DNA of 64,000 nucleotides from Hetaerina americana (GCA_022747635.1 JAKTNV010000014.1:11476610-11540609); one strand, 5' to 3'. Positions 26,745 to 39,726 are shown, counted from the first letter of the stretch. A program made the numbers and translations. The notes: generated by a model not told the origin, from the sequence alone.

Positions 26745-27748
26745 CCCTTCCTTCAAATAACCTGCCTTTTTTTTGCTGACTCTTCCAACATATCTAACTT
26801 CTCAATCTTCATTTTTCGTATGATTATTTTTTTAAGTATTATACTCCATGGCAACAGGGCAGACAGATACTGTAACCAAAGGGACTTATATCTAGAGCTG
26901 GGTTAGGGGAAAACGCGCGCATCTTCTCGGCCCGTTCCATTGGTCACCGTGACTAAGGGTTTCCTTAGCAGCCACTGTCATGGGATTTCCGCAAATGCTA
27001 ATATAGCTCGGAGTGTGAATAATAAAGGATGAGGTATCAACTTCGAATACGGGGAAGTCTCTTGCCTCTAACCGCATAATAACTTTTGTCTCCACTCACT
27101 GCCAGATTGTTTCACGAGACCTTCAATTCATATACAATGTCTCTTGCGCTTATGCAATGCGCATACACTCTCACTACATACCGGCCACTGGTACTCATGC
27201 TGAAGCACTCAAGCCATGACGATGAGAGTGCGTACCATATTCATCGCGAGTCGTATCAGCCATCGCAAAGGGGGGGGGGAGCAGAGCGGCCATTACGAAT
27301 TGTAAATCGAGGAGAGATGATAAACTATTATGAAACTTTTTTTCAAAAATGAGCAAATATGGATGAAATGCAAGTATTCGTAAGTTGGGAAGCTTAGCAT
27401 CGTGCAATGTCAGCATGATGGATGGAATTCTCGGTAAATTCCATGGAAATGCAATTTATGGCGACCAAGATTTCAACAACTAATGGAATGCATCATCAAG
27501 TAATTGCCGACTTGATAATGAAGCCGTGTCGTCGAAACCGCGACTGGCATATATTCATTCCGATCGGAAATTGCCGAGCATTTCATCCATCAAGGTCGAC
27601 GCTTGTTTTATGGCATATCATTAGCACAAAGATTTAAATACTTTAAATGGAAAACAACTGGTCAAATCAAGACACAATATTAATAAAAATAAACGTTTGA
27701 CGAACGTTGACATAGCGGGAAACCACTTAAATGGTGAAAAAAACTTTT
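26745..27748. other. Unique sequence between the two repeat copies
   Basis: No gene is recognised in this 1-kb interval. A G-run (GGGGGGGGGG) is at 27270-27280. Confidence 0.45.
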
Positions 27749-27749
27749 T

Positions 27750-27995
27750 TGGAAAAATAACCTCTCCATTCTGTTATCACGGCTGAATCAATGCATTTTT
27801 AATCGATAAAATATATGCTATTTAGATTTTATTCGAAATATCCGTTGAGGTTCTGAATGGAAGAGTTCAATTTGCAACTCGCCGTCGATACCGACGCATT
27901 TTCAAACGCTCAATTTTTATTTTCCATCCACGCGTAAAATACAATTTTGGAAATAAGTATTTTTAGAAGGATGATTTATGGAGGAGAGGTTCAAG
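27750..27995 (+). repeat. Unnamed dispersed repeat, copy 2 (~245 bp)
   Basis: Direct-orientation partner of 26491-26740, 1.26 kb away. Both copies end in a GGTTCAAG block, after which the sequences diverge, so the 3' boundary is well defined. Confidence 0.85.
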
Positions 27996-27999
27996 TTTT

Positions 28000-30900
28000 T
28001 TTTAAAAATGATAGGTAATTTATCAATTTATACAGCATAAATGCTTGCAATGGTAATAATAGAAGAAACCAAACGATAATATTCCATTATATCGCGCAGT
28101 TTATAACGTTCACTCAAGTAAAAAGTTCGCAACTTTGACTAATATGATCAGCCCTAATCACAGTCGTATCAAACATTTTATACTGTATACCTTAAAACTT
28201 TTGATATTTCATTATACCCCAAAATTTTATGGATTGACCCGAAATTTTAACAATTACAGATCGCTTGTTCTTATGACTTTCATTCGTGGCTCCTAGGAAT
28301 TCCCACATTAACTTTTTTCTGCCTATGATCGTCACAAAAATTGACGGCAGTGCATGTAAGCCGCCAATACGACATGAGGCATGGGGTATTCGGGGATCAT
28401 CTACGTGCACCGAGTAATGGAATCGATTATGATTCGATGCATGGGAGAGCGCTGAAATAGAATGTATGAAAGCAAAAGATCACGCATCACAGGTTTGCTT
28501 ATTAAGACTTCGCGTTATTAGCTACATTTTAGAGCGAGGAGATTCTTCTACAACAGCACAAATCTTCCCAGCATACCAGAACCGACTGCTTTTACCCTCG
28601 CAGTCTCGAGCAGAAACCCGTTACGCACAAAGGAAAGATAAGCGTTTCGCGACTTCACACGGAAATGATTTTTCACTTTCTTCACACGGACTCTTCCTCG
28701 AGTCCAAGGAAACTGGCTTGGAGAACCGAAGCATCCCTTATTTGAAATTTCGGTTTGGACGAAAACCAAATTTGCCAAATACTGCTCTGGAATCCAATCA
28801 AAATCAAAGAAAAACAAGAAATATTTAAGAGGCTGAAATATTTTCCCCATTCCTCTCTGCAGGAACAAACAAAGGCGAGAAAAAGGAACATATTTTTAAA
28901 AATGGAAATCGGCCACTGATAACGTTCACTACTAGGAGGGAAACTAGATTCCATTCAAGAGATGGGTTGCATTTGGTTTCAGGAACGAGATCTTACAGGT
29001 GACTCTATGAAAGAATAGCGTGGCATGCGGAGGAGAAAAATATCAAGATATGAACCGTGGTCTCTCGAAAAGGCTTGGCTAATATGGGGATAGGGGGGGT
29101 TTACACGTAATACCGTGCATGTACTACAGTTCAACACCTCATAAGAAACTTCTTACACTAATTTCAGCCGAAATATTCTGGTGGATATCAATCTCTCCTC
29201 GGATAAGCAGTCAGTTTCGAATGACATAGGGTTATGATATTGGGTAGATAACGAACAATATGACTGCATTTTACATACAACACATTTGCTCGCTTCATTG
29301 AGCAAATCTATTCAAAGGCTGTCACACGATTAAGAGTTGGGAAAAATGAACCAAATTCTAGTCATGCCTTTAAAGATATTTTTATACATAATCAATAAGA
29401 CGTATCAAAGTTTAGATTCGCTTTGCCTGATTGCGAATGCCGAATGTATTAGTAATGAATGTCCCAGGTATTTAGAGCTCTGTGATAATATTTTAAACTC
29501 CCCTATTATCACCGAGGCATTTATGAATTACCAAAGAGATTTCAACAAGCACATATGAATTGCAAGCACATAACGGGGATTAACAGCAAACAAAGTTACA
29601 TTAACTCACAAAAAGACACAGGAAATGACGGCATATTTTTTTCCACATGTGTGGCTTGAAATGATCACTTTTAACAGTCCTGCTTTTTTCCGGTGTCAAA
29701 GAAAATTCGAAGGAAAAACAAGATACCTCACACCCATCCCTGCCAAATGAGAAAAGATAATAAGACTTATTATTGGACCTTTCTTAGAAAGAATGAGACA
29801 GGCGAGTGTCTTATCCGGAGGACCTGGATCATTTTGGGCTGGGGAAGAAACTTTACATGTGCAGACCGTGCGGTTACTCTGGTATTTCGACCCTGAATGT
29901 CGAAATTTACGATAAGCTCTATTTCGGCGCCAAGTGTGGTACAAGCTGATTGGAGAGTGTATTTCAAGTCCTGATGCATCAGGTTTAAGGAAAAATAACG
30001 ATAAAAAACATTTTTCAAATAGGAAAGTATACGCCCGAATGGAGATACTTTCACATAAAACTAAAAAAAGCATAAAAGCTAAAAAAAAAACTCTTAACAT
30101 ACTGCAGTAAACATCATTATCATTTAAAGTCAGTTAACGGAACTAATTAATTAGATGAAAAACAAGCGTGACCATCCCCCCCCACCCCCGCTAAGTTGGA
30201 TGAACAATTTGCTCCTCCAATAGAATATTTGACGCCAACAGCTATTATAGAGGAATAAGAAAATGTCAACATTTCTCTTTTAAGACTTAGGCTTGTATTT
30301 GAAAATCAAGCCTAAACGAATTACCTAATTTGCTATCGATTAACACGAAACTACTGATGCTGATGATGGAATAGCCCGGAAGATACGAGTATAATACCTC
30401 TGAAGGGTGAAAGCTTGCTTCGTGTTCCAAATTCTGACCTTGTGTTGATTCATGTTTACACGAAAGTTACGGCATAACAAGTCCTTGGAAAGGTCAGAAG
30501 ATGAGCTACTGCTCTATACACTATTTTTGACGCTTCGCCAAGTTTCCGTTCACCATTATTACACATCGGCACTTCCTTAGTCAAACGCTAAGCCTTTAGT
30601 CGTGCCCTCTTAACCTGTACCCCACGTTTCTAATCTGTGAGAAAAATGTAATTTTAGAGTCAGTTTACTCATTTCGAGACTTCTCATCATCATAATACTT
30701 CACAGTTTTAGTCAGTCCAAAGATAAAGAACATGAGTAATTCCTTTGTTACTCATTATGGCTGCTTCCTTCACAAAAGATATTTCGGAGAAGACCAAGGA
30801 CAATAAGCTGAACATCAGTTCTATCACACCAGCACTCAACATCTTCCGATCCTAATATTTTGCCAAATGCATACAGATTAGAGTGGACTTTTCGAATATT

Positions 30901-31155
30901 TCCAAAGTTAGCGGATATGAAATTGCTCATTCCAAATAACAATACGTCCAATTAAATTAGCAAACGCACAATAGGCGCCTTGGAGTATAGGATTTCCACC
31001 ATGAGATATTAACTGAAGAGTTATTATGTAATCATATATTTTATCTTGAAGTTTACGCAACCTGACAGGTGGCGACGGAAACAGAATGAAGCCTTCGACG
31101 CAATGGTTAGTTGAAAAAATTATTGGCCCTATCAATAATTAAGACGATTTGAGGA
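28000..31155. other. No gene recognised
   Basis: AT-rich DNA. Frames of 70-134 codons at 28466-28868, 29337-29558 and 29696-30100 have no domain or supporting exon structure. A C-run (CCCCCCCC ACCCCC) lies at 30176-30188. Confidence 0.4.
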
Positions 31156-31159
31156 TTAC

Positions 31160-31265
31160 AATAAACGGGAAAAGGTTTGTCTAAAGAGGAGGAAGGAGGA
31201 CAAGGATAGGGATGCTGGATGGAATGAAGAGGAAGGAATTATGCGGATATGAAGAAAGGTTCAAT
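31160..31265 (+). pseudogene. LINE 3' coding-end fragment (RTE/BovB-like)
   Basis: AAGAGGAGGAAGG followed by GGATAGGGATGCTGGATGG matches, in sense orientation, the end of the reverse-transcriptase frame of the LINE at 41861-43098 (RIGMLDGMKGG read on its minus strand). The reading frame here gives RIGMLDGMKRKELCGYEE. About 100 bp are recognisable. The 3' untranslated region and 5' end are absent or too diverged to see. Confidence 0.75.
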
Positions 31266-31269
31266 GTAG

Positions 31270-32931
31270 CGTGGGATCGGGGCGAGCTCCAAGAAATTTA
31301 GGGGCATTCATTTTGACTCTATCCAACATCTTTCTTAAAAGTTAGACTACTGAATAAAAATAATCAATATTCAGAAGGAATTATTTAGATTAAATTCAGA
31401 GCATTTTGCACACTTCCAGAGGGGTGGTGAGAAAGAAATTACTTCGTTCAACCTCTTCAGCGCTAACTTTGCAACAAAATAACGTTTCATTATTAGTTAT
31501 AACCAAGATTGGCAGCACTTGATATGTTTTAATAAACTATGAATAACATTTTCGAACATCTTCAGCTAAGTCTGGTAAAAAAAGTTAAAACGCCAGAGAC
31601 AATTTCATAATGAAAACATCAGGTATCCACTGAGGAGAGAAAACCCCGAACAAATTAAGGCAAGTATATAAGTACTTCTCCCTCTCTACGCATTATTTCA
31701 TCCTATGGCTCTTTTCTTCCTTTACATGCCTGCAGGTTTAGTCAGCTAAGGGTCAAATTACAACAAGCTCACCTACTAACGCAAAGATCGCGAGTGCGAA
31801 TCCCACCTTTGACACGAAAGTTGTGAAAACTCTGATGGCTCGAGCCCAGGAGGACTTGATCATCAATCAAGAGTAATTTATCGAGAACCTAGGCTCACAT
31901 AGGCACAAAGAGCCTTGCCGAAGGCATAACATACATTCAAAAGAGGTAAATAACATCTATTTGTGATCATCTCAATCCTCGCAACATGACAATTTTACAA
32001 CTATACATAAAGGAAAAAAAGCTTTGTTCCGTCGCCTCTAGATACAGGAAAAATATTTTATGAATGATGGATTTATTTTTACTCCTTATAGAATGTTATC
32101 AAACTCTGCATTGACCATGGCACCATCATGCACTAAGCATCCCTGGCCTTATTTTAAATCTTCAAAGAAACTTTTCAAGTTAGAAAAAAACAATACAACA
32201 TGGGAGATCTAACGAAGATTAACCATCTCCTGGGTCATCCCATTCCGTAATACGAGGAACGGGAGTCATTTCATTGGGTGTATCAGAGGGGAAGAAGAGG
32301 AAATGCTCGAGAATGACGGATGGCCTGTGACAAATTGCCCGGCGTTGCTCGTGTTGGGATCCAAGGCAACAGCGCCTTGAGATGACTTTAAACTAATATC
32401 AGGAAAATTCGAATCGGAGGACAAACTCGTGGTTCGAGGCTAAATTGTTTGAAATCCGCGAGTGGAACACTACAAAAACATCAAAGGAATCATCAACACA
32501 TATTAAAGTAGGACATATTTCTTTACAAAATGAGGGGGTATTCTTCTACCTTTAAAAAAAACATAAATTTTAACAATGAATCAAAAGGAAGTGCACACAT
32601 GAGGGAGGCAAAAAGAATTTTCCAACAACCCTTCACCATTAAGTTATGGAAATCAAAAGTCTTAATTAAAGGTAAATACTGATTTTTTGTAAAATTTGGT
32701 AGAGGTAAGTAATAAATACCGTAATGTCTATTATTCCGGCATTCAGATGGCAGATTTGGGAAGAGGGAAAATTAAAAGAGTACATATTATTGTAAGTTGA
32801 TTTTAGTGTATCATTGTTTCTTTTTCTAAGCCTCATCAATTTTAACTCTTCCACTGGAAGTATACTTCGCAGCCTAAAAAATGAAAACTACGATGACAAG
32901 AGGTTTATAATTTAAATAAATGCTTCAAAAA

Positions 32932-32969
<38 letters not shown>

Positions 32970-33290
32970 TCCTTCTTTTATAAGAGCTAAAAACGATGAA
33001 TACTGTTTGTCAAAGTTCATTAATGATATTCTGTCTACCTAAGTTTTTAGTTGCGATGCAAACAAAGAAAATTATTACTTTTTGAAAAATGAGGTATAAC
33101 GAATTTCGGATCATGATTATACGAGTACTTGTAAAAACTTTGTTTGGATTTAAAAAAGGTTTTTATTTAGTCTTCCTCGGTGGATATTTTCCACACAGCG
33201 AGGTCGCAGATATTTACGTTATTTATAATTTTAAAAATGAATACGTAGCCACATCTATGGAAATAGCGACGCCCTTTAAATATTCTTGGT
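31270..33290. other. Mostly featureless; possible tRNA-like SINE remnant at 31740-31930
   Basis: At about 31785-31805 GCGAGTGCGAATCCCACC resembles a B box preceded by CTCACCTACTAACGC, as in some tRNA-derived SINEs. No second copy in the window supports it. The rest is AT-rich non-coding DNA, with a (TA)n run at 32936-32965. Confidence 0.35.
32936..32965. repeat. (TA)n microsatellite
   Basis: About 30 bp of TA dinucleotides. Confidence 0.95.
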
Positions 33291-33293
33291 CCT

Positions 33294-33363
33294 AATGAAT
33301 AACTGATTGTGGCACTTTTCCACTTGATGTCAATTGGAAAAGTGCTACGATCAGTTATTCATT
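33294..33363 (+). repeat. 70-nt near-perfect hairpin, precursor-like
   Basis: Arms 33294-33326 and 33331-33363 are 33 bp each with a 4-nt loop. They differ from perfect complementarity at three places. Read as a plus-strand RNA, two of these are G:U pairs, leaving a single mismatch. It is flanked by ordinary AT-rich DNA. It could be a miniature foldback transposon or a small-RNA precursor. The sequence alone does not separate these, and the tight 4-nt loop is less typical of animal microRNA precursors. Confidence 0.7.
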
Positions 33364-33365
33364 GG

Positions 33366-36190
33366 GTTCGACTTCCACCACATCACGCCTGAAGCTACTC
33401 AATATATTCTTGGCCCTGTTTTAAGAAATGGAGTCCTCCAATTTCATGAGTACCGCTGACTGATATAACATTGAAATGTGTGCATAGCAATGTGAGTTAT
33501 ATAAGTTTAATGCGTGATCAATGTTGGATTGATGACCACCGAAGAAAAGGAGTGCCTGATTAGGAAAGGAAGCTCACGGTGAAAATCACTTTTTCATTTG
33601 AGCATCTACTGCTAAACTACCCTGAGTATCCTAGTGACGATTGTCTCATGTGGAGAGACATGAGAGACAGTTTCAATTGAACTGCTTTCAATAACATATG
33701 AATTACATAAAAGAGAAAAAATACTTGGCCGGTTTTCGATGCGTGGACCTTTGATTCCAAAGCAAAAATAAAACAGCCGCAAACAATCCAATTTCTTCGC
33801 CCATTCCAGTGCTAAATCGGTAGTAAAAGTTCGCCATCGGGGTTCATCGCCCATTAAATTTGGGAGAACATTGATTATCGGCATTATACGACTCATTGAG
33901 GGAAAATTAACGACGGCACTACATCAACTCGGACAGAGACGGGTTTCGTTGCACCTCAGTGACAAATGCTTCGTTTACTCCTTATTCCATTCTATAGAGC
34001 AATTATGCTCGACCAGTAAAACCATTCCTGAACATAACTGGAAGCTTATGACATCTCGTACTTTCCGCAATTAGGAATGCAATATAAGTTATTCCGTTGA
34101 GTGCTTACCCTTGCTCTACTTTCCTCCATAGTATTTGTGACTGAAATAAATGCCCCAGAAGCCCAAATTCTTCATGGCACCAGGCATAAAGAAGATGAAC
34201 TTCAAACGAAACCTCGGTCAATAAACCCCATTCCCTCACTGGAATTAAAACAGATTAAATCGGTTTAATGAGTTTAGGAAATGTCATAAAAAGGATATGC
34301 ATTGCGAAACAAAGCACGCGACCCCATAATATTAGCGATAGTGATCCTCAATAATAAAAGTCTGGCATTTCTCAGTCGTGAGAGAAAGAGAGGTTAAAAA
34401 AGTAACTTGACTGGATTCAGCATAAAAATTAGGCGAACTAATAGTCGAATTAAAATAAAGTGAGCTAAATGAAGAACACTCTGGCGTACGGCTCAATGAA
34501 CTGATGAGAAATGATAAAAATCTTCGAATGGGCACTTCCACTACTGCGTGACTGCCATTACATTCGAACACGCATGCGCGTGATAATTATTCCAAGACAG
34601 AGATATGAGCGCTCAACTATATACGAGTTACATCACGGCCGTAAATGTCAGAATGGAACCCGGAGGTAAGCATTGCAGTCTTGATTAAAAGCGGAAGGCG
34701 ACCACCACGGCCATTCACATGCCATTCGACGGGCTCCACTCAGGTGCCCTCGTTAAGAGGCGCAAACAGGAACCGCAGTATCAATGAAAAATACTGCAAC
34801 TAACGGGAGTTGACCGCATGTATTCCACAAGAGAAGTCAATGCAGTAAGCGCCAGATATATGACACTCGGTTCCGTGCTTAAATCCTTATGGATTCAACA
34901 TTCTATTTTCAAAAACGGTCACGTTACGTCTCCTTTGAGCTACTGACGCATTTACGATTTCAATCAATAAAATAAATTAATGAGATCTTTTATGACAGTA
35001 TTACGATTACAAAGATTGTTCTAATCAGTCGGCGCCTTTCACATCGGTTCAAAAAAAGACGGTGGTCGATCGTACGTGGACCAAGTAAAACAAAAGAGCA
35101 AAGTCGGCCACTCACACTGAACTAAGGTCCTTCAAAATAATATTCTCATCGCGTATCCCGATTGAAACAACTTTCCTGTCCAACGGCGTCACGCTTTATC
35201 TCATCGGTTTGTACAGCTGATTTGACAAGGATGCACATCAACCAAGGGCTACGATAGGAGTAAGATATGTGCTACAGACCCCTAAACAAGGAAAGAATCA
35301 AAAGAATACTTATGATAAGGCCACGCTTCTGAGCTACATCGACTTCAGCACAGTCCCAATTTGGATTACATTATCACTTCTCATCTTTCTTAGGAAATAC
35401 ACTGGAGAAAATCAAAGTGCACCTGAACGTAATACTAAGAGGCCATGTCATAAAAACTGCTGTCTGGGATTGCATCAGTGCCTCCTAATGCCGTAAGAAC
35501 CAAGCTCAACCCGTTATCCTGATCGCCGTTACATGGCATCGTTACATGTTAATATAGGAGTTTAGTGGAAAGACATCCTTCTAATTTACACATTCCGCAG
35601 ATAATGAATACAGGGGTGCAGTCACGAATTGTGTCAAATTAAATTGGAAATTCGGCTCAAACTTTCTAAGCGACGCCCACCACAGTTCCCTGATTGTAAA
35701 AATAACTTCCCGTGCACGACCGTAGGACTCGCATCTGCCTGCCTGTCCCGTGTGACATTTCTCAGGCATCGGCGGTCAATTCCTTGTTAATTAACATGCG
35801 TGTTCTGACATACTCTCTCGTTCGCTTTGCACGCTTGGCGTAAAACGTAACTGCAGTTTTTGCTTCGGTCTTGAAGTACCTCGGATGGAGTAAAATAAAC
35901 GCCCTCTCCCTGTCCAACACCCAGCTTATGTTGGGCCTTCTTCCTACAGCCTTCTTCCCATTTCACCATGCCGCTGCACCCACACATGTTATCTTGGGGT
36001 GCGCACCACTGTTTATAAGGAAATAGAAGGTCACATCAGCGAAACAGTTACACTATTTTCAGTTTCAATACTAATTTCGAGGAAAATCAAAGAGAGTTTT
36101 CGTTGAAGGAAACCATAAACACGCCATAGTGATAATTCTTCGGGAGTAATACAATGAGATTGCTGTAATCTCCTTAATTCGTCCATGCTA
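33366..36190. other. No gene recognised
   Basis: AT-rich, turning mixed near 34660-34800 and 35800-36000. Frames of up to 94 codons are present without motifs or codon-bias evidence. Confidence 0.4.
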
Positions 36191-36199
36191 AAGGTCCCT

Positions 36200-37170
36200 G
36201 GATGCGTAGAGCCCTTTAGGCCCATCCGCTCGAAAGTATTACCAGAAAAGAAGCCGCCGCACTGTTCCGGGTCCTCTTCCGAAAATTTCGCAGTGACCAA
36301 AACGGCCCCCATCCTCCGGCGTATCTCGTACATTCGGCGAGAAGGGGCCAGACGGCGGGAAAAAAATAGAGGGAGAAAAAAAGAATAAAAAAAACAAACT
36401 GCGCAACAGAGTGGACACGAACTTTGCTCTCCACCCCTTCTCCGACTCGGGTCTCTCTCCCTCTTCTCATCCTCCCGGAGGCCTAAACAAAAATCACCTT
36501 CCATCGTCTGGATCTACTCGGACATATGTTTTGGCACCCACGAAAGAGAGAAAGAGGTCGGGTTAAAAATATTGCGTGAGAACGAGAGAGAGAATTAAAT
36601 CTTTATGGAGTATGTGAGCACGAGAATGGGGAGAGGGAAGGAGGAAGGGTGATGCGAAGAAGAGAAGGAGAAAGTGAATGCAGAAAAAAAACGGGAATGA
36701 AAAAGGCGACGGGGAAATCGCGCCGTCGCGCTGCGGGGAAAGGAGTGGAGGGTGTGTGGAGGAAAGAAAATATGAGGCGGAAGGTTATTCCGGCCACCAA
36801 GCGCCCCTTTCCCTTCCACTCACTTCCCCTGGACCCTCCCTAGCCAAACACCACCCCATTCCCCCTCCACAGACACCCGTTTCAACAGTCTCCCGCGAAG
36901 AGATCCCGTCCCCTTTCTTCTCCGCGTCTCTTCATCCCCCTCTTGCCCCACTCCCATTTCCACTCTCCCCCGCCCCACCTCTCTCCTTTCGCGGCAACAG
37001 GTGGCGAGTGCCGGCGAATGAAGAGGGGAGGGAGGGAGAGGGAGTTGAAGGAGGGAAGAGGTGGTGCAGGGTTGTGTTGTACGACGTCCCGATGCACCGC
37101 TCGGACGACATCTCGACATTCGACCAATCGTGCACCTGGGGAGGATACGGCGCGCGCGTGCCATCGCTGA
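36200..37170. promoter_or_regulatory. GC-rich island 3 with purine/pyrimidine strand switches
   Basis: GC-rich DNA begins near 36200 and runs with an AT-richer gap (36520-36620) to about 37170. The plus strand is purine-rich at 36620-36780, pyrimidine-rich at 36795-36985 (long CCC and TCC runs), and purine-rich again at 37015-37070. CpG is frequent at 36715-36735 and 37080-37170 (GGCGCGCGTGCC). Frames of 103-194 codons on both strands overlap each other and are low-complexity, so they are taken as shadows of composition. A promoter or first-exon role is possible but unproven. Confidence 0.5.
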
Positions 37171-37729
37171 CACGCGAGTATGATATTATTCATTATTGTT
37201 TTTGTGTTTCATGGCGCCAGGAAAATCATTTTTGCAAAATATTCTACCTATCGATTACATGATTCAAGTTGCTTGCTGTCCCATGGTTAGTATAACAGTT
37301 TCGATACGAGACATTGGGAAAAATGGTGATCGACTGTTGAAGACTACGACATCGTGCGAAAATATGGAGAAAAGCTTTGATAACGCGGATGCCGAAATTG
37401 AAAAAAAAATCGTGGTTTGTACGAACAAGACAACTACAAAAACGCAGATATACATTCGCGCGTGTTTGTGTATATATTCATATACATACACACACGATCT
37501 CGCATTTAAAAGAATGTAATTAACATTTACTTCGCTCAGGCGCCCAATACTATGGAACAACAAAGCGAAATATCACCAAATTATGCAATATGCTCTTTTA
37601 TTTTCTTAACTTTCATTGGTTGAGCAGGTTAAGGTAATACTATTTACGGAGAGATATTTCTTTAATGAGTTTTCTTTCATAAATTTTGGCTTTTCATTGC
37701 TTCTGATTTTTTTCACTGCGGATATCATT

Positions 37730-37900
37730 GATGGTCAATTGCCCTTGAGGTTACGATTAGGCACACTTCGCCTTTCATCAGGTTTTCAAAGGACCGCACC
37801 CCCAGAATTTAAATAAAAGTCATACACAAGGTGGGACTTGAACCCAAACATTTGTAGCAGAAGATAGCGCAATTCAGCCATCTAAGTAGGTTGACAATGG
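37730..37900 (-). repeat. tRNA-like SINE remnant, second family
   Basis: Read on the minus strand, TAGATGGCTGAATTGCGC (37867-37884) resembles an A box and GGTTCAAGTCC (37834-37844) is a good B box, about 33 nt apart as in a tRNA. The tRNA-related head is followed by non-tRNA sequence. It differs from the SINE family at 43151, and no second copy is seen, so a tRNA pseudogene is an alternative. Confidence 0.5.
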
Positions 37901-37904
37901 CCAT

Positions 37905-38500
37905 AATCAGTAAAATGACAATAAAAAAATCCTTTCACATAATAATGGTAAAGGACAACTTCCGCCGCGCGATGTTTGAAGAAATACACGGGATTTCAAT
38001 CGGTGGATACCACCACGTTAATTTCAGTTTATTAGAGTTCTTAAGAATCGAGGTGTAACGCAATAGCAGTCGAATTTTTCTTCATGGGTGCTTACATTTA
38101 TGAGGTAATTTTGTATCGTAAACTATCATTATAGGAGCACCGCTAAACCCATTTTCTGGAAGATAATAAAAGCAGCGACCTATAGGTAATATTCCCAAAT
38201 TGAGAAATGAACTGGATGACAGGATTTGAAAAATCGACCTTGATATTATTAAATCAACATTAACTCACGCCGACAAAATCAGTGCACACCACTCCCACGG
38301 CCGTAAAACGAGGCTACAGCAGGTGGATTAACTTGGTTGAGCACCGCACTAGGCTGTTAACTTTATAGTCTCGGCTTCCAGGACCAAGGGGCATCGTATG
38401 ATCCCAGGTGAAATGTTCAAGAGGACATACTGGTCCTAATTTCGCCCGGAGAGGAAGAGATGACACTATCATCGTCATCATTCTGCGTTGACTACAAGAC
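37905..38500. other. No recognised feature
   Basis: AT-rich non-coding sequence before the next GC-rich island. Confidence 0.4.
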
Positions 38501-39330
38501 GCCGCCCTTTGAATGTCCGGGCCACTCCCGAACGATTCGATTATTTTAAGCCGAGCAAGGCACACCTGAGCAGGAACTCGAGGGAGGAAGAGAAGAGAGG
38601 GAAGATTGAGATGAGGATGGTCGAGGAGGTGAAAAAAGGAGAAATTGGAATGAACCGAGGGACGAAATAAAAAAAACAGGGCAGCTCCACGGGAGCTCGG
38701 ATGGGATTTGCTCGCGACGGGACGGGAGAGACGGGGGGGGGAGGGAGAGAGAGGGAGGGAGGGAGATGGGGAGCACGGAGGGAGGAAGGGAGAGAGAAGG
38801 CAAAAGAGAAAGAGAAGTTACGCCACATTCCGATGTGCTCCACTGACCAGAGCCGACCATTTTCGGTCAAGCCGTCGCCTGAACCTCCCTACTCCCTCCC
38901 ACACTCCCCTCCCTCGCTCCCGCTTTCCCATTCCACCTCGTTCGGGGACGTGGGAGGAGGAAATGAGGGGAGAAAGGGGAGGGAGTTTTTAAGGGTATGG
39001 GATGGACGGGGCGTGGGGCGAATGGGGTGGAGAAGGGGGCAGGGGGGCGAATGGGGTGGAGAAGGGGGCGGGGGGCGAATGGGGTGGAGAAGGGGGCGGG
39101 GGGCGAATGGGGTGGAGAAGGGGACGAGGGAGAGCAACGGGAGAAGAGGATGTGACGGGAGAGGTGGTGGGGAGGGTTCGCGCAACGAGGAAAAAAAGGA
39201 GGCGGTATTAAAAAAAAGGCTGACGGTGTTGAATGGGAGCGTCTGAAAAACGGCCCCCGAGCCTCCCTCGCAGTCGGATTGAAAAGAAGCGGCGACGGAT
39301 TAAAAAAAAGCCCCGACGGGAATGGCGCTA
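38500..39330. promoter_or_regulatory. GC-rich, strongly purine-biased island 4
   Basis: From about 38570 the plus strand is almost continuous purine with many G runs: 38729-38800 is mainly G and A with repeated GGGAGGGA. A short pyrimidine block (38880-38940) is followed by more G-rich sequence including a 28-bp minisatellite. Overlapping frames of 94-181 codons encode only G, R and E (or P and S on the other strand) and are rejected as genes. The tract has potential for G-quadruplex and triplex structures. Confidence 0.6.
39019..39131. repeat. G-rich minisatellite, 28-29 bp unit, 4 copies
   Basis: Units beginning CGAATGGGGTGGAGAAGGGG start at 39019, 39048, 39076 and 39104 and are nearly identical. 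Since 28 is not a multiple of three, the repeat is not under coding constraint. Confidence 0.95.
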
Positions 39331-39334
39331 TCAA

Positions 39335-39725
39335 TCGGGAGACCAACGTAGGTTTGCTAGAATGATAAGCAAGGGTGGAAAGTTTAATGGCTGCAGTGTG
39401 TCCACCACACAGGTTCTACGCCGAGATACGTTTTCTTTCAGACAAACGTTTGGAGAGGAGAGAGATTTATTCAACCGGCAAAATAGCCAGCTCTTAATAT
39501 AACTGACTGCGAGAAATATCCGGTCCATCAATAGGAAATGCCTGGAATTATTCTGGAGTTGAAAAAATATCACTTCGATGAGCAGTGACTCTTTTATTAA
39601 TTGATGCTTTCAAAAGCTAAATGAAACATTTAACCTCAGATGAACTTACAGACCTCAAACAAACCATATTTAAACCCGCATGATTTTAGATGATGCACCA
39701 CTACATCCCTCACCAAGTTCAAGAT
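39335..39725. other. No recognised feature
   Basis: The sequence returns to AT-rich. An 89-codon frame at 39233-39502 runs out of the GC-rich island without motif. Confidence 0.4.
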
Positions 39726-39726
39726 A

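Noticed and set aside
36595..37262. Frames of up to 194 codons on both strands
   Set aside because: Same reason: purine- and pyrimidine-rich tracts with R/E/G or P/S composition and mutual overlap.
38541..39346. Frames of 104-181 codons rich in G, R and E or in P and S
   Set aside because: Generated by the purine tract and a 28-bp minisatellite whose unit is not a multiple of three.
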